Shown in pieces: positions 25,432-33,773 of a stretch of DNA of 64,000 nt. The notes under the pieces were generated by a model. That model searched no databases. It was not told where the DNA came from and was given only the letters and a program-made list of their open reading frames with translations. Positions within the stretch are counted from its first letter, which is position 1; each line of letters begins with the position of its first letter. Made by a program: the position numbers and the translations under genes. The stretch covers positions 1 to 64,000 of the forward strand of contig CAINJJ010000041.1 of NCBI GenBank assembly GCA_903849645.1, read 5' to 3'. Origin of the DNA: an uncultured Acidobacteriaceae bacterium. Its GTDB lineage: Bacteria; Acidobacteriota; Terriglobia; Terriglobales; Acidobacteriaceae.

Positions 25432-25700
25432 GGCAAATCGACAGCGACTGATGGAATGACTGGCCGATCGGCCCTCGATGAACTCACACCCTGCGTCACG
25501 CGGGCGCCTTTTCTCGTGCAGGCCGGGGGGCGCGCTTGGATTTCCGGCATCCTTGAGGGGCGAACCCATCAAACCGGCGGCCCCATGGGCGCTGACGCCG
25601 CGGAAATCCTGCGGTACAGCGAATAGACCGCATGTTCCTTTCAGAACAACCCGCGGGACAATCGGCTCAAATCGAAACACATGCGACTGGAGGTGCGAGA
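25432..25700. other. Non-coding gap after the fucosidase gene
   Basis: No protein-like frame, RNA or clear terminator was found. It separates the fucosidase from the glycosyltransferase operon. Confidence 0.4.
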
Positions 25701-25740
25701 GCCTAAGTGACACTGAATAAACAGCTTAGGTGCCTTAGGC
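25701..25740. promoter_or_regulatory. Cluster of CCTAAG/CTTAGG half-sites
   Basis: GCCTAAG (25701-25707), CTTAGG (25725-25730) and CCTTAGGC (25733-25740) give three copies of one hexamer in both orientations within 40 bp. The outer pair can form a stem. The cluster ends 51 bp before the first glycosyltransferase gene and looks like a regulator-binding site or attenuator; no regulator is assigned. Confidence 0.4.
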
Positions 25741-25791
25741 TTGTGGCAAAAGAACTGCTTTGACCATTGCGGGATAAAAAGCAGGGATTTG

Positions 25792-27354
25792 ATGATGAAG
25801 TTTCGCGGATTCACGTGGTCAGCCGTCGCTCTGCTTGGAGTTGGGCTATTCTCCTATCTGCGTGGCGCGTTCACTGCCATTTCATCTGGCGTCGAACTCG
25901 ACTACGGCGAGGGGACGGTCCTCTGGCAGGCACAGAATCTGCATGACCTGAACGCAGCCGTCCATCCTCTTGGGCAATACCCGTACATCCTGTTCAACTA
26001 CACGCCTGTTTATCACTGCGCATCGTTGCTTGCGGCCCACTTCATGCCCAGTCTCCTGGCGGCAGGACGTCTGGTTTCTGTTCTTTCCATGCTGGGCATT
26101 TGCCTCATTGCATTTCTCATCGTGTCGCGCGGATCGCGCCATTGGTCCAGCCTGCCCTGTGGCCTGATGGCGGGCCTGCTGCTCCTTCACCTGCCCAACG
26201 CAAGCTGGTCTTTGTTGATGCGCGTGGACATGATGGGCGTCTGCTTCGCTTTCCTTGGCATCCTGCTCTACCTGCGATCACGAGAGCATCCCTGGATGGC
26301 CTATGCGGCGTTCCTCAGTTTCACCGCGGCCGCGTACTCAAAGCAGACGTTGATTGCTGCCCCCTTGGCCTGCCTTTTTTGCATGTTGATTGAGGACGCA
26401 CGGCGGGCGTTCCGTGTTCTTGCCGCCTTCGCCATGACCGGTCTCGCGATTCTTGCCTTCCTCGCATTCCTGACTCGAGGAGAGATGGTGCGCCATTTCT
26501 TCACCTACAACGTGAGCCCGCTGGCCTGGCGGCATGGCGTATGGCTTGCGTTCGACATGTGCCGCAGATGCGCCTTCATCCTGCTGCCGGCCTTTGCCTA
26601 CCTCTTGATGCGAGCCGGCAGTCTCAACCTGCGGCGCACTCCACTGCGCTCACTTCCAAGCTCATTTTTGCAGGCCGTTCGGACGTCTCTGAAAGAAGAT
26701 GGACAAACGCGAACCGGAACGGTCTTCGCTGTGTACCTGGGCATCGGCGCTCTCGCGAGTTTATCCATTACGAAAGTCGGAGCGAATGTCAACTACCTGC
26801 TTGAGCCCTTGTTCGCGGCCTGCATCCTGACGGCCCTCTATATTCACAGCCAACTGGAAGCGCCGAAGCTCAAGCCAGACAACTTCTCCGCGTCCAGGGT
26901 TCTCGCGCTTGCATCCGTGTTCCTTGTGGTCCTGACAACGAACTTCGCGAGCAGCGGCTTTGCCAATTCGATCAATCGGATAGAGGCCAACCAGCAAGTT
27001 CATGACTACATGCTTCATCGCCTGGAAGCGATCCCGGGAGATGTTTATTCAGAAGAGATGACGCTCCTGCTTGAGGCTCACAAACAGGTTCCTGCCGAGC
27101 CTTCGAGCGTCACCTTCCTCAGCAAGATGCATCTCTGGGACGAGCGGCCGCTGGTGGATCGTATTCGCAACGGCTACTTCTCTGCGTTGCTGGTGAATAC
27201 GTCGCTTGATGACAGCGAGCACTTCAGCCCTGCTGTGCGCCAGGCCGCGAATGCCGCATACGAGCTTCGTGAAAGGTCCGGCGACTATCTTTTGTATTTC
27301 CCGCGGCAATCCGCTGCGACTTTGGAGAAGAACGACCCCCAAGGAGAGCCATGA
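25792..27354 (+). CDS. Polytopic membrane protein, GT-C glycosyltransferase-like
   Basis: About 520 residues with 10 or more hydrophobic segments. After the first helix comes a short acidic exoplasmic loop (VELDYGEGTVLWQAQNL), followed by PYILFNYTPVYH and later RVDMMGVCFAFLGILLYLR and SKQTLIAAPLACLF. This topology and the early loop acidic residue fit lipid-linked-sugar GT-C transferases (PMT/ArnT-like), though identity is low and no family is certain. ATG 25792 (or 25795) is chosen because AGGGA precedes it. Its stop overlaps the next start (ATGA), so it is coupled to the GT2 gene, which would supply a polyprenyl-phosphate sugar donor. Confidence 0.75.
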   Translation: MMKFRGFTWSAVALLGVGLFSYLRGAFTAISSGVELDYGEGTVLWQAQNLHDLNAAVHPLGQYPYILFNYTPVYHCASLLAAHFMPSLLAAGRLVSVLSMLGICLIAFLIVSRGSRHWSSLPCGLMAGLLLLHLPNASWSLLMRVDMMGVCFAFLGILLYLRSREHPWMAYAAFLSFTAAAYSKQTLIAAPLACLFCMLIEDARRAFRVLAAFAMTGLAILAFLAFLTRGEMVRHFFTYNVSPLAWRHGVWLAFDMCRRCAFILLPAFAYLLMRAGSLNLRRTPLRSLPSSFLQAVRTSLKEDGQTRTGTVFAVYLGIGALASLSITKVGANVNYLLEPLFAACILTALYIHSQLEAPKLKPDNFSASRVLALASVFLVVLTTNFASSGFANSINRIEANQQVHDYMLHRLEAIPGDVYSEEMTLLLEAHKQVPAEPSSVTFLSKMHLWDERPLVDRIRNGYFSALLVNTSLDDSEHFSPAVRQAANAAYELRERSGDYLLYFPRQSAATLEKNDPQGEP

Positions 27355-28475
27355 TGAACTCGCTCGCGCCGACAATTCATCCCGATAGCCTGCATGAACC
27401 GCCCCAGACAGGAAGTTCTGCAAGGGAGACCTGTCACTTGTTGCGCACCCGGAATTACCCGGCTTCGATTTCGCTGGTGATTCCCATGTTCAACGAAGAA
27501 CCGGTCATTCACCTGCTGCGCGCGGAGGTCACCTCTTACATCGACCGCCTTCCCACTGAAGCGGAAGTGGTACTGGTAAATGACGGGAGTACCGATCGGA
27601 CTCTTCAGCTTGCCGCGGCATGGGCGAAGGAGGACCCACGCATCAAGGTCATCCAATTCGCCCGCAACTTCGGACATCAGGCTGCGGCAACGGCTGGGCT
27701 CGACTACGCCACAGGAGAAGCAATTGTCCTCATGGACGCGGACCTGCAGGACCCGGTCTCGGTCATCGACGCGATGATCGTCCGGTACTGCGAAGGCTAC
27801 GATGTGGTCTATGGCCAGCGGGCCAGGCGCGCCGGAGAAACTCCCCTCAAACGTCTGACTGCGTGGCTCTTCTACCGGGCAATGCGTCAATTTGTATACC
27901 GGCAACTCCCGGTGGACACGGGTGATTTTCGCCTGCTGTCCAGGGAGTGCCTTAACGCGCTGAAGCAGATGCGGGAGACGCACCGCTTTTTGCGCGGGAT
28001 GGTGACGTGGATCGGGTTTCCGCAGTGCGCTGTCGCCTATGAGCGGCATCCCCGCGCCGGCGGGACCACCAAATATCCAATGTCCAAAATGTTATCGTTC
28101 GCCTGGACCGCAGCCACATCCTTCTCCACGCTTCCGTTGAAGCTGAGTCTTTATCTCGGCGTCGGCGTGGGACTTACCGGGGTCTTTGAGGCATTCCGGG
28201 CGGTGTTTGCCTGGGCCTTCGGATTCGTTGTCCCCGGTTGGACGTCCCTGATGATTGTGACCTGTCTGATCGGCAGCGCCATGCTCATGTGCCTCGCCAT
28301 TCTGGGCCAATATGTCGGAATGATCTATGAGCAAGTCAAAGGGCGCCCCCTTTATCTGGTCGCACAGACAATCAGCAGAAGTTCAAACGCCGCTGTCGCG
28401 CCTGTCAGTGAAATGAACTCCCCTGCGGCAAAATCCTTCGCCGAGATGATCCGGCAATCCATCAATGTTGCATAG
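27351..28475 (+). CDS. GT2 polyprenyl-phosphate glycosyltransferase (GtrB/DPM1-like)
   Basis: A 374-residue enzyme with a cytoplasmic GT-A domain: SLVIPMFNEEPVIHLL, LVNDGSTDRTLQL and the metal-binding DADLQDP. Two C-terminal membrane helices (about 255-280 and 290-325) follow, as in GtrB and DPM1-like enzymes that load a sugar from a nucleotide donor onto undecaprenyl phosphate. It carries about 40 extra N-terminal residues without obvious function. It starts inside the stop of the GT-C-like gene and is followed 70 bp later by a GT4 gene. The three probably build or decorate a surface glycan. Confidence 0.9.
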   Translation: MMNSLAPTIHPDSLHEPPQTGSSARETCHLLRTRNYPASISLVIPMFNEEPVIHLLRAEVTSYIDRLPTEAEVVLVNDGSTDRTLQLAAAWAKEDPRIKVIQFARNFGHQAAATAGLDYATGEAIVLMDADLQDPVSVIDAMIVRYCEGYDVVYGQRARRAGETPLKRLTAWLFYRAMRQFVYRQLPVDTGDFRLLSRECLNALKQMRETHRFLRGMVTWIGFPQCAVAYERHPRAGGTTKYPMSKMLSFAWTAATSFSTLPLKLSLYLGVGVGLTGVFEAFRAVFAWAFGFVVPGWTSLMIVTCLIGSAMLMCLAILGQYVGMIYEQVKGRPLYLVAQTISRSSNAAVAPVSEMNSPAAKSFAEMIRQSINVA

Positions 28476-28545
28476 CCATTGTGTTAACTATCCAGCCCGG
28501 ATAGAGAATTGGGTTTCGCCGCGAGAGTGCGGAGCAGGTCGTCGA

Positions 28546-29601
28546 ATGAAGAAGCTGTTGTATTCCCTGCATAGCGGCAATTTGTATGGCACGGAGCGGA
28601 TGGCGCTTGCGACAGCGGCGGGGATGCGTGACGAGTTTGAGACGATAATCATCGCCCCCCCCGGCATCGTGCACGCCGAGGCGAAGCGGTCAGGGTTCCA
28701 ATCGATTCTCTTTGAGAGTACCTCTGAGTATCTGGCCGCGATTCGTCCCTGGTTTGCAAGGCGCGAACCAATTGTTGCGATCGGAACGCGCGTAATGCAC
28801 TCTCTGGCCGCGAGCTTCTGGTCGAGTCTCTATCGCGTCGATGCGGCCAACATTCACGTGGTGCACGGCGGGGCTGACGAGCGCCTCAGCTACGGACGGA
28901 AGCACTGGCTTAACCGTTTTGGAGTGAAGCAGGTAGCCGTTTCGGACTATGTGAAGGAGCGGATGACCGCTCACGGCGCAGACACCAGATCCATAACCGT
29001 GATTGAGAATTTCCTCACTCCGGAGAGCGTTGAGCAAGTGCAACGACGGCCTGTGTACTGCAGTCAGCCGCTGAGCAAGGTGGTTGTCATATCCCGGCTT
29101 GATCCCATCAAGAGAGTCGACCTGTTGCTTGACGCCATCAGCGTTTGTCCGGAGCTGCGCGCCTTCGATTTCGATATCTACGGCGACGGCTCGGACGCGG
29201 AAATGCTGAAGGCGCGCGCCCGCGCAAGCCACTTCAACGTCCGGTTCATGGGCTTTTGTCCAAACGTAGCGGACAGAATCTGCGAGGCCGATATTCTTCT
29301 CCACCTGTGCCCGGAAGAGCCGTTCGGTCTTGCCATCCTCGAAGGGATGGCGGCAGGCCTGGTGCCCCTGGTGCCTGATTCGGGCGGCGCCGCATGCATT
29401 GTCGAAGAGGGGAAGAATGGCTTTCACTATTGCGCCAATAGTGCGGGTGATTTAGCTCGCAAATTGCTCTTCCTCAGGCAGGCGCCGGTCGATCAGATGC
29501 AATCCATCGCAGTCCAGGGCTCCCTCTCTCTCAGAGGCCGCTTCTCTGCCAGGAGCGGAGTAGCGCAATACCGGCAATTGATTCATCAATGCCTGGCCTG
29601 A
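28546..29601 (+). CDS. GT4-family glycosyltransferase
   Basis: About 351 residues. The N-terminal GT-B half starts with KKLLYSLHSGNLYGTERMA, the acceptor-side loop. The C-terminal half carries VVISRLDPIKRVDLLL, YGDGSDAEMLK and the E-x7-E signature EEPFGLAILE, where the nucleotide sugar binds. ATG 28546 is taken because GGAG lies 11 bp upstream and the fold begins there; the 27 codons before it look non-coding. It is the last gene of the glycosyltransferase operon. Donor and acceptor sugars are unknown. Confidence 0.9.
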   Translation: MKKLLYSLHSGNLYGTERMALATAAGMRDEFETIIIAPPGIVHAEAKRSGFQSILFESTSEYLAAIRPWFARREPIVAIGTRVMHSLAASFWSSLYRVDAANIHVVHGGADERLSYGRKHWLNRFGVKQVAVSDYVKERMTAHGADTRSITVIENFLTPESVEQVQRRPVYCSQPLSKVVVISRLDPIKRVDLLLDAISVCPELRAFDFDIYGDGSDAEMLKARARASHFNVRFMGFCPNVADRICEADILLHLCPEEPFGLAILEGMAAGLVPLVPDSGGAACIVEEGKNGFHYCANSAGDLARKLLFLRQAPVDQMQSIAVQGSLSLRGRFSARSGVAQYRQLIHQCLA

Positions 29602-29650
29602 GCACATTCGCGCAGCCGTTGTTCCGCACGACCATCCACTGGCACGCCGA

Positions 29651-29700
29651 TTGAATGCACGAAAAGCCAAATCACGGGTGAATGGCGGGTGAGAGACTTT
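29651..29700 (+). repeat. Right copy of the flanking direct repeat
   Basis: About 50 bp matching 12916-12964 with two substitutions in the 40-bp core plus one indel and one change at the left edge, in the same orientation. It lies 50 bp after the last glycosyltransferase gene and 36 bp before a partial tRNA-Phe copy. Confidence 0.85.
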
Positions 29701-29735
29701 ATCTATTTTCCTCTAAGTGATTTGGAATGTGGCAT

Positions 29736-29782
29736 CCAGAGACGGGATTGAACCGCCGACGAGGGGCCTTTTCAGGGCCGCG
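29736..29782 (-). pseudogene. Partial duplicate of the tRNA-Phe 3' half
   Basis: Positions 29736-29782 repeat 29853-29898 of the intact tRNA-Phe. The first 26 bases are identical, followed by a small difference in the variable loop and then an identical anticodon arm. The acceptor 5' strand and D arm are missing and the sequence beyond the anticodon arm is unrelated. Partial 3' duplications like this are left when an element integrates into a tRNA gene or when a tandem tRNA copy decays. Confidence 0.8.
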
Positions 29783-29846
29783 GGCTTCACACGGGCGCTG
29801 CGCGCAGAGGCCCGCGCGGCTTGAGATTTGTTGGGATTTCAAGGAG

Positions 29847-29921
29847 TGGTGGCCAGAGACGGGATTGAACCGCCGACGCCGGCCTTTTCAGGGCCGCGCT
29901 CTACCACTGAGCTATCTGGCC
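29847..29921 (-). tRNA. tRNA-Phe (anticodon GAA)
   Basis: The reverse strand folds as a full cloverleaf. The acceptor GGCCAGA/TCTGGCC has discriminator A and an encoded CCA. The anticodon stem CGGCC/GGCCG encloses loop CTGAAAA, anticodon GAA. The T arm is GGCGGTTCAATCCCGTC. Length is 75 nt with CCA. Confidence 0.94.
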
Positions 29922-29988
29922 TCAGTGCAAACAGTTGTACACCTTTGCGCGTGGGTTCCGGGTGGAACGCGCTGCGATGACTTTTGAC

Positions 29989-30017
29989 AGTATAGCAACT
30001 CCGCGGAGATGCGCCAA
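29989..30017 (-). promoter_or_regulatory. Promoter of tRNA-Phe
   Basis: On the minus strand TTGGCG (30017-30012), a 17-bp spacer and TATACT (29994-29989) precede the tRNA by about 68 bp. This implies a leader that is trimmed off. Confidence 0.5.
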
Positions 30018-30077
30018 ACCGGGACGCGGGCGAGCGTTCACGCCCGGTCGAGCAGGTGCACTACACTGGAGTGCATC

Positions 30078-31613
30078 ATGAGCAAACTGGCACGGTTTTT
30101 CGCCTGTATCGCCCTTGGCGGCTTCTCCGCCGCTGTCCACTCCCAAGCGCCTTCCCCTGAACTGAAGGCCGCCCATGCCTACCAGGCTGCGGTGCATGAC
30201 GGCCCGCTGGCGCTGCGCGCCTTCCTGAACGGGTTTCCCAAAGGGGCGGATCTGCATGTGCATCTGGGCGGGGCCGTGTATGCGGAGACCTTCATTCGCG
30301 ATGCGGGGGAGGACGGGCTGTGTGTGGATGCGGCAGCCCTGACGTTTGCCAAGCCGCCGTGCACGGCCCCTCTGGTGCCGGCAGCGCAGATTGCCGCGCA
30401 CCAGGACCTGTATGACCGGCTGGTGAATGCGTTCTCGATGCGGAGCTTTGTGCCCACGCCGGGGGTGAGCGGGCACGACCAGTTTTTTGCCACGTTTGGC
30501 CATTTCCACGGGATCAGCAACAAGCACGTCGGCGAGTGGGTGGACGAGGTGGCGAGCCGGGCGGCGGCCCAGAATCAGCAGTACCTGGAGCTGATGGAGA
30601 CTCCAGGCTTCAGCGGTGCGGCGGCGATGGCCAAGGAGAATCCGTTGACGACGGATTTTGCGCAGTACCGGCAGACGCTGCTGGCGCTGGGATTGAAGGA
30701 TGAGGTCTTTCTCGACCGCGAGGATGTGAAGGCGGCCGAAGCGCTGCGGCGGGAGATTGAACATTGCGATACGCCGCAGGCTACGGCGGCCTGTCAGGTG
30801 GAGATCCGCTACATCTACCAGATTCTGCGGGGCAACGCGCCGGAGCAGGTGTTTGCGCAGACGCTGCTGGGGTTTGAGACGGTGCAGGCGGCCATGGAAG
30901 CCCACGAGCCGGGCTTTGTGGGCATCAACTTCGTGATGCCGGAGGACGGGTTTCTCTCCATGCGGGACTATCACCTGCAGATGAAGATGGTGGAGTATCT
31001 GCATTCGGTTTACCCGCAGGTGCATATTTCGCTCCATGCCGGGGAGCTGGCGCCGGGGCTATCGCCGCCGGAGGGACTGCGGTTTCATATCCGCGAGGCA
31101 GTGGAACTGGGTCATGCGGAGCGCATCGGGCACGGGGTGGACGCTCTCTATGAAGACGATGCGGCGGGGCTGCTGAAGGAGATGGCGCAAAAGCATGTGA
31201 TGGTGGAGGTGAACCTGAGCTCGAACGAGGGCATTCTGGGCATCAAGGGAGCTGACCATCCGTTTCCGCTCTACCGGGCGGCGCACGTGCCGGTGGCGCT
31301 CTCGACCGATGACGAAGGGGTGAGCCGCATCGACATTACCCACGAGTATGTGCGCGCGGCGCTGGACTATCACCTGAGCTATGCGGACCTGAAGCAGTTG
31401 GCGCGGACGGGGATGGAGCACAACTTTCTGCCGGGGGCGAGCCTGTGGGAGTCGCCCGACGTGTTCACCGCGCCCGCTGGAGCCTGCAAGACGCAGCCGC
31501 TTGGAGCGGATAAGCCCACGTCCGCCTGCAAGGCCTTCCTGGACGGCAGCGAGAAGGCAGCGGCGCAGTGGGAGCAGGAGCGGCGGTTCCGGGTATTTGA
31601 AGCGAAATTCTGA
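30078..31613 (+). CDS. Secreted adenosine deaminase-family protein
   Basis: About 511 residues with a signal peptide (cleavage near AVHSQA). The metal-dependent hydrolase barrel shows the zinc pair His60/His62 in DLHVHLGG, LHAGE with the zinc His and catalytic Glu region, GHAERIGHGVD and STDDEGVSR with the last zinc-ligand Asp. It should deaminate adenosine or a related purine nucleoside in the periplasm. It is longer than cytosolic Add (about 340 residues) and has an insertion between residues about 65 and 130, like secreted ADGF-type enzymes. ATG 30078 has GGAG upstream and begins the signal peptide. LOG and creatininase-family genes follow on the same strand. Confidence 0.9.
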   Translation: MSKLARFFACIALGGFSAAVHSQAPSPELKAAHAYQAAVHDGPLALRAFLNGFPKGADLHVHLGGAVYAETFIRDAGEDGLCVDAAALTFAKPPCTAPLVPAAQIAAHQDLYDRLVNAFSMRSFVPTPGVSGHDQFFATFGHFHGISNKHVGEWVDEVASRAAAQNQQYLELMETPGFSGAAAMAKENPLTTDFAQYRQTLLALGLKDEVFLDREDVKAAEALRREIEHCDTPQATAACQVEIRYIYQILRGNAPEQVFAQTLLGFETVQAAMEAHEPGFVGINFVMPEDGFLSMRDYHLQMKMVEYLHSVYPQVHISLHAGELAPGLSPPEGLRFHIREAVELGHAERIGHGVDALYEDDAAGLLKEMAQKHVMVEVNLSSNEGILGIKGADHPFPLYRAAHVPVALSTDDEGVSRIDITHEYVRAALDYHLSYADLKQLARTGMEHNFLPGASLWESPDVFTAPAGACKTQPLGADKPTSACKAFLDGSEKAAAQWEQERRFRVFEAKF

Positions 31614-31644
31614 GGGGCACGGACCCGCCTATGCTGGAAGGACC

Positions 31645-32205
31645 ATGACAGAGGCAGAGAAGACGGTGAGCCGGGTGACGGTGTATTGCGGTTCGGGAGA
31701 TGGGACGGACGCGGCATATCTGGCGGAAGCGCGGGCTCTGGGAACGGCGCTGGCGGCGGCGGGACTGGGCCTGGTCTACGGCGGTGCCAACATCGGGCTG
31801 ATGGGCGCGGTGGCGGACGCGGCGCTGGCCGGAGGCGCAGAGGTCATCGGCGTGCTGCCGGCGGTGCTGGAGGGGCGGGAGATTGCCCACGAGGGCCTGA
31901 GCCGGCTGGAACTGGTGCCGACGATGCACGTGCGCAAGGCACGGATGATGGAGCTGGCGGACGCCTTCCTGGTGCTGCCGGGCGGCTATGGCACGCTGGA
32001 GGAGCTGCTGGAGGCCGTGACCTGGGCGCAGCTGGGGCTTCATGCCAAGCCCTGCGTCCTGATTAACACCAAGGGGTATTGGAACGGGCTGCTCAGGTTT
32101 CTGGATACGGCGGTTGCTGCGGGTTTTCTGAAGCAGCCGAACCGGGAACTGCTGCGCGTGGCTGCCGACGCGGCTGAGGCGGTGGAGATGCTCGCCGGCC
32201 GTTGA
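31645..32205 (+). CDS. LOG-family nucleoside 5'-monophosphate phosphoribohydrolase
   Basis: A 186-residue cytosolic protein of the LOG/TIGR00730 family, which hydrolyses (N6-modified) AMP-type nucleotides to base plus ribose 5-phosphate. The Rossmann-like core (VYCGSGDG, LVYGGANIGLMG) and the signature PGGYGTLEE (112-120) are present, as is the conserved RKAR near 97-100. ATG 31645 follows GGAAGGA and lies 31 bp after the deaminase stop, so co-transcription is likely. In bacteria most members act in nucleotide turnover rather than hormone synthesis. Confidence 0.92.
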   Translation: MTEAEKTVSRVTVYCGSGDGTDAAYLAEARALGTALAAAGLGLVYGGANIGLMGAVADAALAGGAEVIGVLPAVLEGREIAHEGLSRLELVPTMHVRKARMMELADAFLVLPGGYGTLEELLEAVTWAQLGLHAKPCVLINTKGYWNGLLRFLDTAVAAGFLKQPNRELLRVAADAAEAVEMLAGR

Positions 32206-32380
32206 GATCGTGGCGCAACTGCCCCAAGTACTTCATGCTCTTCTGTCGTGCCCAGACTGTCACTGACCAGAGACGGCGCGCTGTGGGGTAGAATCATCCG
32301 GCTGGCGTGCCCATCAGAGCACGTGGGAGGTATAGGTGGCTCATGGTGGTTTGAACGGAGGTCCGGCGGGGGAGTTCTCT

Positions 32381-33262
32381 ATGAAAACCGTGCGCGGCGT
32401 TGTTCTGGCGCTGTTGTTTCTGGCCTTCAACCTGCAAGCGTCCTTTGCGCAGGCGGCTCTCCCGGCCAAGTGGGAGGAGCTGACGGGGCCGGACTTCATC
32501 CAGGCCATCCACCAGGCGCAGGGCGTCTGCGTTCTGCCCTTCGGCATTCTCGAAAAGCATGGGCCGCACCTTCCCCTGGGCACCGACCTGCTGGACGTGC
32601 GCTTCGCGGTGGCCAACGCCGTGGCGCAGGAGTATGCCGTAGTCTTCCCCGAGTACTACTTTGGGCAGATCTTCGAGGCGCGGCAGCAGCCGGGGACTGT
32701 GGCCTACAGCCTGGCGACCCAGCTCACGCTCTTGCAGGAGACGGTGAGCGAGATGGCCCGCAACGGCTGCAAGAAAGTGCTGATCGTCAACGGGCACGGC
32801 GGCAACGAGAGCCTGCTGCCGCTCTTCGCACAGTCACAACTGGCGAGCGAACGGGACTACGTGGTCTATGTCTTCGGATTGCCGCGCGAGGACGCGCCCG
32901 GCCGGCCCGCGCTGAAGACGCCCTTTGACATGCACGGCGGCGAGGTGGAGACATCAAGCCTGATGATTGCGCGGCCGGACCTTGTGCACCTGGACCGCGC
33001 CACGCAGGAGTCGGGCGCGGACCAGAAGCGGCAGTCGCTTCCGGGATCGGTGTACACGGGCATCTGGTGGTATGCGCGCTTCCCCAATCACTACGCAGGC
33101 CAGGGCGAGGCGGCCAACAAGGAGCTAGGCGCCTTCGACCAGAAAGAGTGGTCGCGGCAGATTGCGGAAGCCCTCAAGGCCATCAAGGCGGATGACGTGA
33201 GCCTGAAGCTGCAGAAGCAGTTCTTTGAGGACGCGAAGCATCCGCTGGAGACGAAGCAGTAG
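32381..33262 (+). CDS. Secreted creatininase-family amidohydrolase
   Basis: About 293 residues with a signal peptide ending near ASFAQ. The family metal motif is clear: EKHGPHLPLGTDL, with Glu58, His60 and Asp69. A second motif, NGHGGNE, and the late HGGEVETS segment supply further metal ligands. Members hydrolyse cyclic or linear amides such as creatinine and some peptidic or formamide substrates. The exported form here is unlikely to be a true creatininase, and its substrate is unknown. ATG 32381 follows GGGGGAG. It is 175 bp after the LOG gene and could be separately transcribed. Confidence 0.87.
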   Translation: MKTVRGVVLALLFLAFNLQASFAQAALPAKWEELTGPDFIQAIHQAQGVCVLPFGILEKHGPHLPLGTDLLDVRFAVANAVAQEYAVVFPEYYFGQIFEARQQPGTVAYSLATQLTLLQETVSEMARNGCKKVLIVNGHGGNESLLPLFAQSQLASERDYVVYVFGLPREDAPGRPALKTPFDMHGGEVETSSLMIARPDLVHLDRATQESGADQKRQSLPGSVYTGIWWYARFPNHYAGQGEAANKELGAFDQKEWSRQIAEALKAIKADDVSLKLQKQFFEDAKHPLETKQ

Positions 33263-33376
33263 TCAGTCGATCCTGAAAAGTCATTTAAACATATATAGAA
33301 TCAATGACATAGGGAGCATTTTCTGGCATACAGCTTCAGAAGTTGTTCAAAACACTACGATAACTGGGAAAATCCG

Positions 33377-33679
33377 ATGCGCCCCAGGAGTGAACCGAAG
33401 CAGCCACAGCGCGAGTTGTTTCAGATCGACATCGAGCAGTTGATTGACCTGAACCATCCACTCGTTCGTCTCGGCCAGTAGATCGATTGGGATGGTTTCG
33501 CTGCCACTCTGGGTGGCAGTTACCATCCCACGCTGGGGGCGCCGGGCATCTCGACGCGTCTGATGGTTGCGCTGCACTACCTGAAGTATCAGGCCGACCT
33601 GAGCGATGAGGACGTGGTTGGCGCCTGGGTGGAGAACCCCTATTGGCAGCACTTCAGGCAAGCGACCATTACGCAATGA
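33377..33679 (+). pseudogene. IS5-like transposase N-terminal fragment with internal stop
   Basis: Reading from ATG 33377, the frame encodes the N-terminal region of an IS5-type DDE transposase: FQIDIEQLIDLNHPLVRL, then TAG at 33479-33481, then IDWDGFAATLGGSYHP, STRLMVALHYLKYQ and NPYWQHF. Similarity ends there and a TGA follows at 33677-33679. The DDE catalytic part is gone. The AT-rich 114 bp upstream and the next 94 bp show no further transposase sequence. It marks an old insertion next to a decayed Fic gene. Confidence 0.85.
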
Positions 33680-33773
33680 GAGCGCAAAGGGGGTTGAATC
33701 ACCAGATTCCCACTGTCCCCGCAACGCCTTCTGCGTCGTTATCGGCGGATTCGGGGGGAGCCTTGCTTTCTCA

